Shown: in pieces, positions 17,076 through 24,373 of the stretch
How positions within the stretch are numbered: the first letter of the stretch is position 1
Layout of the letters: each line of letters begins with the position of its first letter
Source of the DNA: Bacillus benzoevorans
GTDB taxonomy: Bacteria > Bacillota > Bacilli > Bacillales > Cytobacillaceae
DNA length: 64,000 nt
Direction of reading: 5' to 3'
NCBI RefSeq assembly: GCF_014207535.1
Contig: NZ_JACHGK010000002.1
Span: forward strand, 186,001 to 250,000
Program-made: the position numbers and the translations under genes
Notes under the pieces: model-generated
The model's input: the letters and a program-made list of their open reading frames with translations, nothing else
The model's database searches: none
What the model was told of the DNA's origin: nothing

Positions 17076-18260
17076 TTATGAATAAGGAGTAATCTCTGGC
17101 AGTTGTTCATTGAGAACCCAATTTCCAATATCCCGAATTTTGTAATCAATCGGATCATGTAATGTATGTGTTCTTACGTTACGCCAAAACCGGTCAAAAC
17201 GATATTTGCCTGCTGTTGCTCTGGCACCCATCACTTCAAACACACGGCTGGTTACCTCTAAAGCTGTTTTGGCCGTTATCACTTTTGCCGCGGCTACCGT
17301 TATGCCGCATTCACCACGTTCCTCTTCCGTTATCGCTCTTTCCTTATTCCAAGCATTCTGAAGCGACTCTGCAGCACGGTCCGCAAGCGCAGATGCTGCT
17401 TGCAGCTGAACAAATAATTCGCCGTAGTGATGAAGGTTATAAGGATCACTTGCGGCAGTTTCCGCTCCTGAAGTAATCCAAGGCCGGGTGGTTGTCTTTG
17501 TATACTCTTTTGCTGCATCAAAGGCTCCCTCAGAAACGCCCAATAGAACATGTGTTAAAATGGACTGGGCAGTATGTGTCCGGATAGTTGGGAAGAAACT
17601 TTTCTGTTCCTGTTCATAAAAATCCAGCACTTCGTCCTTTTCGATTAATACATTTTGAAAAATAACCGTGCCGCTATCGGTCTGCCTTTGCCCGAAGCTG
17701 TCCCAATCATCTTTTACGACTATTCCTCTTCGGTTAGTCGGAATAACAGCAATAAAAGGCGTTTCTTTTTCAAGATTTTTCGCTGAAATCAATAGTCTAT
17801 CCGAGTCTTTTGCCCCTGAACAAAAGCTTTTCTTTCCATTTACCACCCATTGATTTCCAACTTGTTGCACAACAACATTTTCATCGCGCGGATTAAATGC
17901 ATTTCCCCAAAACAGATTATTATCAACTGTTTCTTTTTCATATTTGGCCGCTAGTTCTGGAGAGCCATATAGATGAACGGACTTCAAGCATAAAAAGTGA
18001 TAGCCAAATAAGTGAGCCATGGAACCATCTACTTTTGCGATTTCACGTGTAAGCTGTAACACAGTTCTCCAGTTTTCACCATAACCACCTAATGATTTGG
18101 ATGTAATAAGTGCCAGCAAACCGCTTTGACGAATCAAATCTCGTTCTGTCTTTGCTGTGCCTCCCCTTTTATCTCTTTCGACGGCAGTTATCTCAAGCTC
18201 TTTTGTCAGTTGACGAACAACATTCAAGTAGTCTTTTTTTGTATCCAATGCAGCAGTCAT
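17076..18260 (-). CDS. DszC/SfnB-like ACAD-fold flavin monooxygenase D
   Basis: A 394-residue protein of the DszC family. The C-terminus carries FDRFWRNVRTHTLHDP, the block conserved in dibenzothiophene monooxygenase, and the dehydrogenase catalytic glutamate is missing. It probably oxygenates a sulfur compound using free reduced flavin. The in-frame ATG at 18278 overlaps the GGAGG, so the ATG at 18260, 11 bp after it, is the start. Second gene of the leader-B operon, between a small unknown gene and ssuD. Confidence 0.82.
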   Translation of the reverse strand: MTAALDTKKDYLNVVRQLTKELEITAVERDKRGGTAKTERDLIRQSGLLALITSKSLGGYGENWRTVLQLTREIAKVDGSMAHLFGYHFLCLKSVHLYGSPELAAKYEKETVDNNLFWGNAFNPRDENVVVQQVGNQWVVNGKKSFCSGAKDSDRLLISAKNLEKETPFIAVIPTNRRGIVVKDDWDSFGQRQTDSGTVIFQNVLIEKDEVLDFYEQEQKSFFPTIRTHTAQSILTHVLLGVSEGAFDAAKEYTKTTTRPWITSGAETAASDPYNLHHYGELFVQLQAASALADRAAESLQNAWNKERAITEEERGECGITVAAAKVITAKTALEVTSRVFEVMGARATAGKYRFDRFWRNVRTHTLHDPIDYKIRDIGNWVLNEQLPEITPYS

Positions 18261-18320
18261 GTGTCGATGCACCTCCATCTGAAGTTAAATATATCTTTGA
18301 AATGAATGCTTTTTTTGATT

Positions 18321-18674
18321 CTAAATATTAAATTCCCCTGTTTCGATTTCTTCAGTGAATTCATTCAACGTTTTAGTCAGACCGCCATTGCCAAATCGTA
18401 CATATTTATGAGAAATGGAATCTTTTTTTTGGTTGACAAAATCTAAAAAGGCCAGGATGTGAATTCGTCTCTGAATAATAGGAACTACGCCATGTTCGTA
18501 AAACCAATTATCTATCGTATTGTAAACACCCTTGTTTATTTTATATTTGTTCTGACATGAAAGGAAAAAGTGCAAATCAGGTAAATTCAGATACTCGCTG
18601 TCTTTTAACTTTCTATTTCCGCTGGTTTGCTGATTTTCATTTTCTGTAAAATTTTGCTTTTGGAGTGCCATCAT
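18321..18674 (-). CDS. Unknown 117-residue protein, first gene of leader-B operon
   Basis: I do not recognise this family. The protein is soluble, with a polar N-terminus (MMALQKQNFTENENQQ) and a more structured body rich in aromatic residues (LPDLHFFLSCQNKYKINK, then WFYEHGVVPIIQRRIHILAFLDF). The ATG pair at 18674/18671 follows AGGAGG; the longer frame to 18713 runs into the terminator of leader B. Its place directly behind the attenuator and ahead of a DszC-like protein and SsuD makes a regulatory, adaptor or electron-transfer role possible; none can be assigned. Confidence 0.65.
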   Translation of the reverse strand: MMALQKQNFTENENQQTSGNRKLKDSEYLNLPDLHFFLSCQNKYKINKGVYNTIDNWFYEHGVVPIIQRRIHILAFLDFVNQKKDSISHKYVRFGNGGLTKTLNEFTEEIETGEFNI

Positions 18675-18699
18675 GTTCCCTCCTAAGATGAATTTTATA

Positions 18700-18772
18700 A
18701 AAAAAAGAGGCACCCAGTTCTAGTCTTCCTCTCAGAACTGAGCGCCTCTAGTTGTCTAGTCAGCACTTTTTT
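18700..18772 (-). promoter_or_regulatory. Leader B: small hairpin plus attenuator terminator
   Basis: Minus-strand RNA: CUAG-ACAA-CUAG (18759-18748) then a long terminator with GAGGC.../...GCCUC and CAGUUCU/AGAACUG arms (18748-18734 with 18721-18707) and a U-run. The small stem changes both strands relative to leaders A and C (G-C to A-U), i.e. covariation. It ends 26 nt before the 18674 start. Confidence 0.78.
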
Positions 18773-18793
18773 GCATTTGAAATATTTAAACTT

Positions 18794-18822
18794 ATTTTAT
18801 TCTTATTAATCCAATCTGTCAA
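18794..18822 (-). promoter_or_regulatory. Promoter of the leader-B operon
   Basis: TTGACA, 17-bp spacer, TAAAAT on the minus strand: near-consensus sigma-A. The stretch CTTGACAGATTGGATTAATA is almost identical to the sfnG promoter. Confidence 0.75.
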
Positions 18823-18868
18823 GTCGTATTTTAGATATATTTTCGCATTTAAAAAGTTTTTATAAAGG

Positions 18869-19951
18869 TTAAATATTGGCGATGGATTCCCTCAAATTCA
18901 ATTCTTTTTCTCTTACAAGTGGAATCACTTTTTCACCAAAAGCTTTTAAGTCTTCTTCGTAGTGAAGGTATCCGGTAAGGACAATATCAATACCAATCTT
19001 TTTCAATTCGATGATTCGGTCAGCAACCTGTTCGGCTGTACCAATTAAACCGGTTTTGAAACCGTCATTATATTGGACCAGGTCTTCAAACGCAGATTCT
19101 GCCCACATTCCTTTCCCCTCAGGTGAAGAAGCACCGGCGGCTTGGACGGAATCTCGAAATCCTTCCACCGCTTCTTTATCTGCATTGACAATAATATCTC
19201 TCAGCACTTGTTTCGCTTCTTCTTCAGTATCGCGGACAATGACAAAACCATTCACACCGAATTTAATTTCATTTTTCCCGTTTGCCTTTCTCAGTGCTCT
19301 CACTTCATCTATTTGTTCCTTTATCTCAGCTAAAGTGCCGCCATTTGTAAAATAGACATCAGACGCCCGACCGGCCATTTCCTTTGCTGCCTTTGATGAG
19401 CCGCCTTGAAAAATGAACGGATGGCGGATTGGTTTTGGTTTCAAAGGTGCATTGTTCAATCGATAAAAATCACCTTGGTAGGTTGCTCTTTCCTTTGTCC
19501 ACATCTCGCGGAGAACTTCAATAAACTCTTCTGAACGGCGGTAGCGCTCATCATGGTCAAGCCATGGTTCACCATAACCGTTAAATTCCCCTTTAAACCA
19601 GCCGCTGACAATGTTAATAGCAGCACGGCCATTACTAATATGATCGATCGTTGAAATAATTTTTGCCATTACCCCCGGATGCCAAAGACCAGGCAGTACA
19701 GCTGTTATGATTTTGAGTTTGTTGGTTGAAGCAGCTAAAGCCGAAGCAAGTGCAGAAGCTTCCAATTGATTTTCAGCACCATAGCTGGCAAAAAACCTTG
19801 TCTGCAGCAAGACATAGTCAAAACCGTTTTCCTCTGCTATTTGTGCATACCGTTTATTATCTTCGAAGGACCAGCCCGTCTTTTGCGGCAATTTCGAAAT
19901 AACGAGGCCTCCGCTGACATTTGGTGCCCAATACGCAAATTGTAATCCCAT
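18869..19951 (-). CDS. sfnG: FMNH2-dependent dimethyl sulfone monooxygenase SfnG
   Basis: A 360-residue luciferase-fold enzyme. The opening FAYWAPNVSGGLVISKLPQ, then IDHISNGRAAINIVSGWFKG, EFNGYGEPWLDHDERYRR and FIFQGGSSKAAKEMA are characteristic of SfnG, which converts dimethyl sulfone to methanesulfinate for later SsuD/MsuD-type cleavage. The ATG at 19951 follows GGGGAGGAATTAG; upstream in-frame sequence is leader RNA, not protein. It has its own promoter and leader C. With SsuD encoded in the next unit, a two-step sulfone-to-sulfite route is plausible. Confidence 0.93.
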   Translation of the reverse strand: MGLQFAYWAPNVSGGLVISKLPQKTGWSFEDNKRYAQIAEENGFDYVLLQTRFFASYGAENQLEASALASALAASTNKLKIITAVLPGLWHPGVMAKIISTIDHISNGRAAINIVSGWFKGEFNGYGEPWLDHDERYRRSEEFIEVLREMWTKERATYQGDFYRLNNAPLKPKPIRHPFIFQGGSSKAAKEMAGRASDVYFTNGGTLAEIKEQIDEVRALRKANGKNEIKFGVNGFVIVRDTEEEAKQVLRDIIVNADKEAVEGFRDSVQAAGASSPEGKGMWAESAFEDLVQYNDGFKTGLIGTAEQVADRIIELKKIGIDIVLTGYLHYEEDLKAFGEKVIPLVREKELNLRESIANI

Positions 19952-19969
19952 TCTAATTCCTCCCCAAGA

Positions 19970-20045
19970 ATATGAAATAAAAAGAGACCCATGTCTAAAT
20001 CCCTTCGCAAAGATTTGACATGAGCCTCTGGTCGTCCAGTGGGCG
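19970..20045 (-). promoter_or_regulatory. Leader C: small hairpin plus attenuator terminator
   Basis: Minus-strand RNA: CUGG-ACGA-CCAG (20039-20028), then terminator arms GAGGCUCAUGUC (20028-20017) and GACAUGGGUCUC (19995-19984) with an inner GAUUU/AAAUC helix, then UUUUUAUUUC. It ends 19 nt before the sfnG start. Confidence 0.78.
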
Positions 20046-20084
20046 TTATTTTCATTTTTGTCATACATTCCCAAGTACAACTAA

Positions 20085-20114
20085 ATCTTAAATTATATTA
20101 ATCCGATCTGTCAA
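20085..20114 (-). promoter_or_regulatory. Promoter of sfnG with upstream dyad
   Basis: TTGACA, 18-bp spacer, TAAGAT on the minus strand, within CTTGACAGATCGGATTAATA, shared with the leader-B operon promoter. About 25 bp upstream of the -35 is an inverted repeat ATCAGTG/CACTGAT (20139-20145, 20162-20168), a possible activator site. Confidence 0.65.
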
Positions 20115-20189
20115 GTATATTTTAGAACTTTGACTTCAATCAGTGGGGTATTCTCTATCCTCACTGATACGCAGACGGGTCTGACTGAC

Positions 20190-20245
20190 TTTTTTAAAAA
20201 ATGAAGGACATTTTTACTCCATGACTTTGCGATTTTGTCCTTCAT
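20190..20245 (-). terminator. Intrinsic terminator of the NPD-type gene
   Basis: ATGAAGGACA (20201-20210) pairs with TGTCCTTCAT (20236-20245). On the minus strand the stem is followed by TTTTTTAAAAAAG. It separates the meta-cleavage region from the sulfur island. Confidence 0.75.
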
Positions 20246-20318
20246 CTGCCCATGTTCCAAACAAGATAAAAGGCCTGTTGAGTAAGTATCTTTCCAATAA
20301 GCTTTATTGTTTAAAGTT

Positions 20319-21278
20319 TTATTTTGTTCTATGTGGTATTACTGCACTTTCATACTCCTGCAGCAATTCTTTTGCGACCTCGGCAACGGATTGAATTTTC
20401 TTAATGGCACCGACGCCATGTCCGGCAGACCAAATATCCTTCCAAGCCTTTGCTCCTTCTTTCGACTCTGACCAGTTGAAATCTCCCTTCTTCTGCAATT
20501 TCTCCGGATCAAGCCCTGCTCTTACGATACTGGGTTTTAGATAATTGGCATGAACGCCGCTAAATGAATCAGTGTAAATGATATCTTCTACACCTGCTTG
20601 AATGAGCATATGTTCATAGTCAGGATTCGCCAGACTTTCCTTCGTTGCAATAAAGCGGGTGCCCATATAAACAAGGTCTGCCCCAAGAATTTGCGCCGCA
20701 AGGATATCCTGCCCATGGGAAATGCCGCCGGCAAGAATTATGATGCCGTCCCAGAACTCTTTCACTGCACTGATATAAGCAAATGGGTTTAAGGTTCCTC
20801 CATGACCGCCGGCACCGCTTGAAACCAAGATTAAGCCATCTGTTCCTTTTTCTGCCGCCTTTTTTGCGTGCTTTAAGTTAATGACGTCAGAAAAGACGAG
20901 ACCGCCGTAGCTATGAACGATGTTTACTACTTTGCTTGGGTCCCCTAAAGAGGTAACCACAATCGGCGGCTGATATTTTTCAATAAATTGCAGATCCTCT
21001 TCGTAGCGTTTATTTGTCCGATGAACAACCAAATTCACTGCCCATGGTGCAATATTTCTTTCAGGTTCATTTTCCCGAGCACTCGCAAGCCCCTCGGTAA
21101 TCGTGCTCATCCACCGATCGAGAGCTTCTATTGTGCGCGCATTCGCGAGTGGAAAGGAACCAATGATTCCGGCTTTACACGCCTCCATGACCATTTCGGG
21201 ACCTGAAACAAGAAACATGGGTGCGGTTATAACAGGAAGTGTTAATTTATCAGTTATATGCGCTGGCAGCTTATTCAT
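20319..21278 (-). CDS. NPD-family flavoenzyme (nitronate monooxygenase-like)
   Basis: A 319-residue FMN-binding TIM barrel of the 2-nitropropane dioxygenase/FabK-like group. Visible motifs are PVITAPMFLVSGPEM at the N-terminus, GAGGHGG (phosphate/substrate loop), ILAGGIS and VYMGTRFIATKES. Members oxidise alkyl nitronates or act as enoyl reductases. The ATG at 21278 lies 10 bp after AAAGG; the 21287 ATG overlaps it. It follows the aromatic-degradation operon with a hairpin in between. Its true substrate cannot be told from sequence. Confidence 0.8.
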   Translation of the reverse strand: MNKLPAHITDKLTLPVITAPMFLVSGPEMVMEACKAGIIGSFPLANARTIEALDRWMSTITEGLASARENEPERNIAPWAVNLVVHRTNKRYEEDLQFIEKYQPPIVVTSLGDPSKVVNIVHSYGGLVFSDVINLKHAKKAAEKGTDGLILVSSGAGGHGGTLNPFAYISAVKEFWDGIIILAGGISHGQDILAAQILGADLVYMGTRFIATKESLANPDYEHMLIQAGVEDIIYTDSFSGVHANYLKPSIVRAGLDPEKLQKKGDFNWSESKEGAKAWKDIWSAGHGVGAIKKIQSVAEVAKELLQEYESAVIPHRTK

Positions 21279-21363
21279 ACAGATCATCCTTTCTTTTCTA
21301 TATACCGTTGCCTCTACATTTTACTATTTGATTGAATTTTCAAAAAGTATATTTTACAAATGA

Positions 21364-21391
21364 AGGGTGCAACCTTTTTCCGCTGCACCCT
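21364..21391. terminator. Hairpin after the meta-cleavage operon
   Basis: AGGGTGCA (21364-21371) pairs with TGCACCCT (21384-21391), a perfect 8-bp stem. The following minus-strand T content is only moderate, so termination may be partial. Confidence 0.6.
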
Positions 21392-21421
21392 AACTTATAA
21401 ATTATTTCGCTTCGGTCGTTG

Positions 21422-21625
21422 TTATTTATTGCTCGCCTCTCTGCGTTTCTTAACCGAATCCCCAGCGATGCCCCAATGCTCCGGCGGCATTTCATTGATC
21501 ATCACGCGGACACTTTCAATAGGAGCTTCTAATACTTCAGATACTAAATCAGACACTTCACGAATCAGACGTTCTTTCTTTTCCGGTGTACGACCTTCTA
21601 GAATATTAATTTGAATAAATGGCAT
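21422..21625 (-). CDS. dmpI: 4-oxalocrotonate tautomerase
   Basis: Encodes 67 residues, 66 after Met removal, with the catalytic Pro1 (MPFIQINILEGR), Arg11 and Arg39 of the 4-OT family in place and Trp at position 50. It isomerises 2-hydroxymuconate to 2-oxo-3-hexenedioate in the catechol meta pathway. The ATG at 21625 exposes Pro1; a seven-residue longer frame would destroy the active site. AAGGAG is 10 bp upstream. Last gene of the lower-pathway operon. Confidence 0.92.
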   Translation of the reverse strand: MPFIQINILEGRTPEKKERLIREVSDLVSEVLEAPIESVRVMINEMPPEHWGIAGDSVKKRREASNK

Positions 21626-21657
21626 AATTCCCATCTCCTTAAACATTTATTTATTTA

Positions 21658-22449
21658 TTATTCTGTGAAAAATAACTCAACTGAACCCATGCCGTCAAAG
21701 CTAGCCGAGAAATGGTCACCCGCAGCAATGACTTCAGCACCAGACATGGCACCAGCGAGGACAATATCCCCTGCTTTAATACCCTGGCCAACCTTGCTTA
21801 ATTTATTCACCATCCAGGCAATCGCCCTTGCCGGATGCCCCATCACAGCTGCACCGGCGCCGGTCGAAATGACTTCTCCGTTCTTTTTAAATACCATGCC
21901 CATTAACCGTAAATCTACTTCCGTCGGTTTAAAAAAACGTTCACCTACAATAAATTTAGATGAAGAGGAATTGTCGGCGATCGCATCTGCCAGCGTGAAT
22001 TTAAAACCGTGGAACCGGCTGTCGATGATTTCAATTGCCGGCGCTACAAATGCCGTTGCCGCTAATATATCCGCCACCGTTGCGCTTGGACCGTTTACAT
22101 CTTTATTAAAAATAAACGCAATTTCCGGTTCCGCCTTCGCATGGATAAAAGGCGCAATGGAAACAGGTTCCCCCTCAAATATTTGCATGCTTTCAAGCAG
22201 CACTCCGTACGAAGGCTCGTGAACCCCAATCATTCTCTGCTTTGCCTTACTGGTCAAGCCAAGCTTGCGACCGGCTCTTTTCGTCTTTTCTGCTTCACAC
22301 TTCATTTCAACTAGGCGGTCCTGCACTTGGTAAGCAAGGGCTTCATCTAATTCAGGGTAACGATCAAAAAATTTCTCTACAGACTTTTTCTCTTTTTCAG
22401 CTGAAAATAACTGTTTAGCTATCTCCTCAATCGCAGCGGTTTTAATCAT
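21658..22449 (-). CDS. dmpH: 2-oxo-3-hexenedioate (4-oxalocrotonate) decarboxylase
   Basis: A 263-residue protein of the FAH/MhpD superfamily. GRKLGLTSKAKQRMIG, the metal-binding EPEIAF and EIIDSRFHGFKFTLADAIADN, and GAGAAVMGHPA agree better with DmpH/XylI decarboxylases than with hydratases. It converts 2-oxo-3-hexenedioate to 2-hydroxypenta-2,4-dienoate with Mg. In other organisms it forms a complex with the hydratase; here the hydratase gene overlaps it by 4 bp upstream. Assignment of the two paralogues rests on remembered family patterns. Confidence 0.82.
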   Translation of the reverse strand: MIKTAAIEEIAKQLFSAEKEKKSVEKFFDRYPELDEALAYQVQDRLVEMKCEAEKTKRAGRKLGLTSKAKQRMIGVHEPSYGVLLESMQIFEGEPVSIAPFIHAKAEPEIAFIFNKDVNGPSATVADILAATAFVAPAIEIIDSRFHGFKFTLADAIADNSSSSKFIVGERFFKPTEVDLRLMGMVFKKNGEVISTGAGAAVMGHPARAIAWMVNKLSKVGQGIKAGDIVLAGAMSGAEVIAAGDHFSASFDGMGSVELFFTE

Positions 22450-23234
22450 TCTTTTGCACCTTCCTTCGTAAAGGATGCGGAAACGGAGCCAATATGAGCA
22501 AAATCGACGGTAAAGGTATCATTTGCTTCGATTGGAATCGCTGTTGATAAGGCACCCGCGAGAACAATTTCTCCCGCTTTTAAGGAAACATCATATTTTC
22601 CTAAAGAGTTCGCCAGCCAGACAATGGCACGAAGCGGGTTGCCAAGTACGGCTGCACCTGCGGCCGAATCTAGAAACTCCCCGTTTTTATACACCACCAT
22701 GCCAATATGTACTAAATCCACCTCTTCAAGCTTTGTTGGCTTTCCGCCAATGACGGCGCTTGCGGAAGACCCATTGTCAGCAACCGTATCTTCAAATTTG
22801 ATCTGCCAGTCTTTTATTCTGCTGTCAATGATTTCAATCGCAGGCATCACATATTCCGTTGCATCCAACACATCCAGAATGGTGACCCCCGGACCTTTCA
22901 AATCTTTTTTTAATTTAAAGGCAATCTCGCATTCTATTTTTGGCTGTAGATATTGATCAAGCGCAATCGTGTCTCCATCGACATAAATCATATCCTCCAG
23001 CAGATGGCCGTAATCCGGCTGGTCAACACCAAATAAGTTTTGGATCGCTTTACTCGTGGCACCAATCTTTTTCCCGACGATTCTTGCTCCCTTTTCCACT
23101 TTGCGGCGGATTTGCTCCAATTGAATGTAATAGGCTTCATCCACTGTTATCTCAGGATAAGTTTCCGTTAAAGGGCTGATCGGGATTTTTGTCTTTTCTG
23201 CTTCCAGCAGTCTGCTTGCGGCTTCTTGAATCAT
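22446..23234 (-). CDS. dmpE: 2-keto-4-pentenoate hydratase
   Basis: Encodes 262 residues. GKKIGATSKAIQNLFGVDQP, EIIDSRIKDWQIKFEDTVADN and ECEIAFKLKKDL match DmpE/MhpD hydratases. It hydrates 2-hydroxypenta-2,4-dienoate to 4-hydroxy-2-oxovalerate, the aldolase substrate. Its stop overlaps the start of the decarboxylase gene (22446-22449), consistent with coupled translation of two partner subunits. A 131-bp gap with an inverted repeat separates it from the aldolase gene. Confidence 0.85.
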   Translation of the reverse strand: MIQEAASRLLEAEKTKIPISPLTETYPEITVDEAYYIQLEQIRRKVEKGARIVGKKIGATSKAIQNLFGVDQPDYGHLLEDMIYVDGDTIALDQYLQPKIECEIAFKLKKDLKGPGVTILDVLDATEYVMPAIEIIDSRIKDWQIKFEDTVADNGSSASAVIGGKPTKLEEVDLVHIGMVVYKNGEFLDSAAGAAVLGNPLRAIVWLANSLGKYDVSLKAGEIVLAGALSTAIPIEANDTFTVDFAHIGSVSASFTKEGAKE

Positions 23235-23317
23235 TACCTTTCCCCCTTTGAAGAACCAAAATATTTACGCTTTCATACCGTTGCTAATTTCATTCTTTCG
23301 CATTTTTTTATATTTGT

Positions 23318-23374
23318 AAAGTGTTAAATTTTCGAAAAATATTGAAAACCATTCGCAAAATATTTTTACACTTT
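23318..23374. repeat. AT-rich nested inverted repeat between aldolase and hydratase genes
   Basis: AAAGTGT (23318-23324) and ACACTTT (23368-23374) enclose a further AAATATT-type dyad. It overlaps the aldolase stop codon. It could be an internal terminator or processing site, or cover a second promoter for the distal genes. Confidence 0.45.
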
Positions 23375-24373
23375 TTTCTCAGCAAGCTTAACCGCAACAT
23401 CAATAATCCAATCTTCCTGTCCGGCAATGGCCTGGCGTTTACCTAGCTCCTCCATAATTTCAGACGCTCCCACGCCAAATTTTTCGGCGGCCTTTCTTAC
23501 ATGTAAAAGGAAGCTGTTATATACACCGGCATAACCGCTTGATAAGTTATCCCGATCAATCACGATCGGCGAATGTATTAGCGGGGCAATCACCTCTTCT
23601 GCTGTATCCATTAGGATAGAAAGATTGATCCCCGTGTCAATGCCCATTTTATTTAACACAGCTACTAATACTTCTGTTGGCGCATTTCCTGCTCCGGCAC
23701 CTAATCCTCTTAAAGTCCCGTCAATTTGATTTGCTCCTGCTTCAAGTGCAGTGATCGTGTTTCCAATCGCCAAGCCAAGGTTATTATGGCCGTGAAAACC
23801 AACTTCAATCGAAAGCGCATCTTTTAAAGCCGAAACTTTTTCCCTGACAGCTGTCTGAACCATTGCGCCTGCGGAATCGACGACATAGACACAATCCGCC
23901 CCGTATGCTTCCATCAACTTCGCCTGTTCAACAAGAACATTGGCTGGCTGGGTATGGGACATCATCAAGAAACCGACTGCCTCAATTCCCAATTCCTTCG
24001 CCATCCTGAAATATTGCTCCGTAACATCTGCCTCTGTACAATGAACGGCGATACGAATCATATCGATACCGATCTCTACTGCCTCCCTCAATTCCTTGCT
24101 TGTTCCAATTCCCGGAACAAATAAAGAGGCGATTTTTGCTTGTTTCGCTGTTTCTACAGCGGCAGAAATTAAATCGAATTCTGCATGAACGGAGAATCCT
24201 TGCTGAATACACGATCCTTTTAAGCCTGAGCCGTGGCTGACTTCAATAACTGAAACCCCGGCATCATCTAGATCTTTTACAATCGCCCGTACCATTTCCG
24301 GGGTATAGCTGTGGTTAATGGCATGATCTCCATCCCGAAGTGTCGTATCAGTCAATCTGGGTATCTTCCTCAT
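23366..24373 (-). CDS. mhpE: 4-hydroxy-2-oxovalerate aldolase
   Basis: A 335-residue HMGL-like TIM barrel plus C-terminal communication domain. DTTLRDGDHAINHSY near residue 10, FHGHNNLGLAIGN (metal-binding histidines) and the LRGLGAGAGNAPTEV loop identify MhpE/DmpG. It splits 4-hydroxy-2-oxovalerate to pyruvate and acetaldehyde and channels the aldehyde to the dehydrogenase. The start overlaps the mhpF stop by 4 bp (ATGA), typical of this obligate pair. Confidence 0.93.
   Translation of the reverse strand: MRKIPRLTDTTLRDGDHAINHSYTPEMVRAIVKDLDDAGVSVIEVSHGSGLKGSCIQQGFSVHAEFDLISAAVETAKQAKIASLFVPGIGTSKELREAVEIGIDMIRIAVHCTEADVTEQYFRMAKELGIEAVGFLMMSHTQPANVLVEQAKLMEAYGADCVYVVDSAGAMVQTAVREKVSALKDALSIEVGFHGHNNLGLAIGNTITALEAGANQIDGTLRGLGAGAGNAPTEVLVAVLNKMGIDTGINLSILMDTAEEVIAPLIHSPIVIDRDNLSSGYAGVYNSFLLHVRKAAEKFGVGASEIMEELGKRQAIAGQEDWIIDVAVKLAEKKV

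Noticed and set aside
15683..20045. Leaders A-C as S-box, T-box or other known riboswitches
   Set aside because: No SAM-riboswitch core, no T-box AGGGTGGNACCGCG block and no long aptamer; each leader is too short for those classes.
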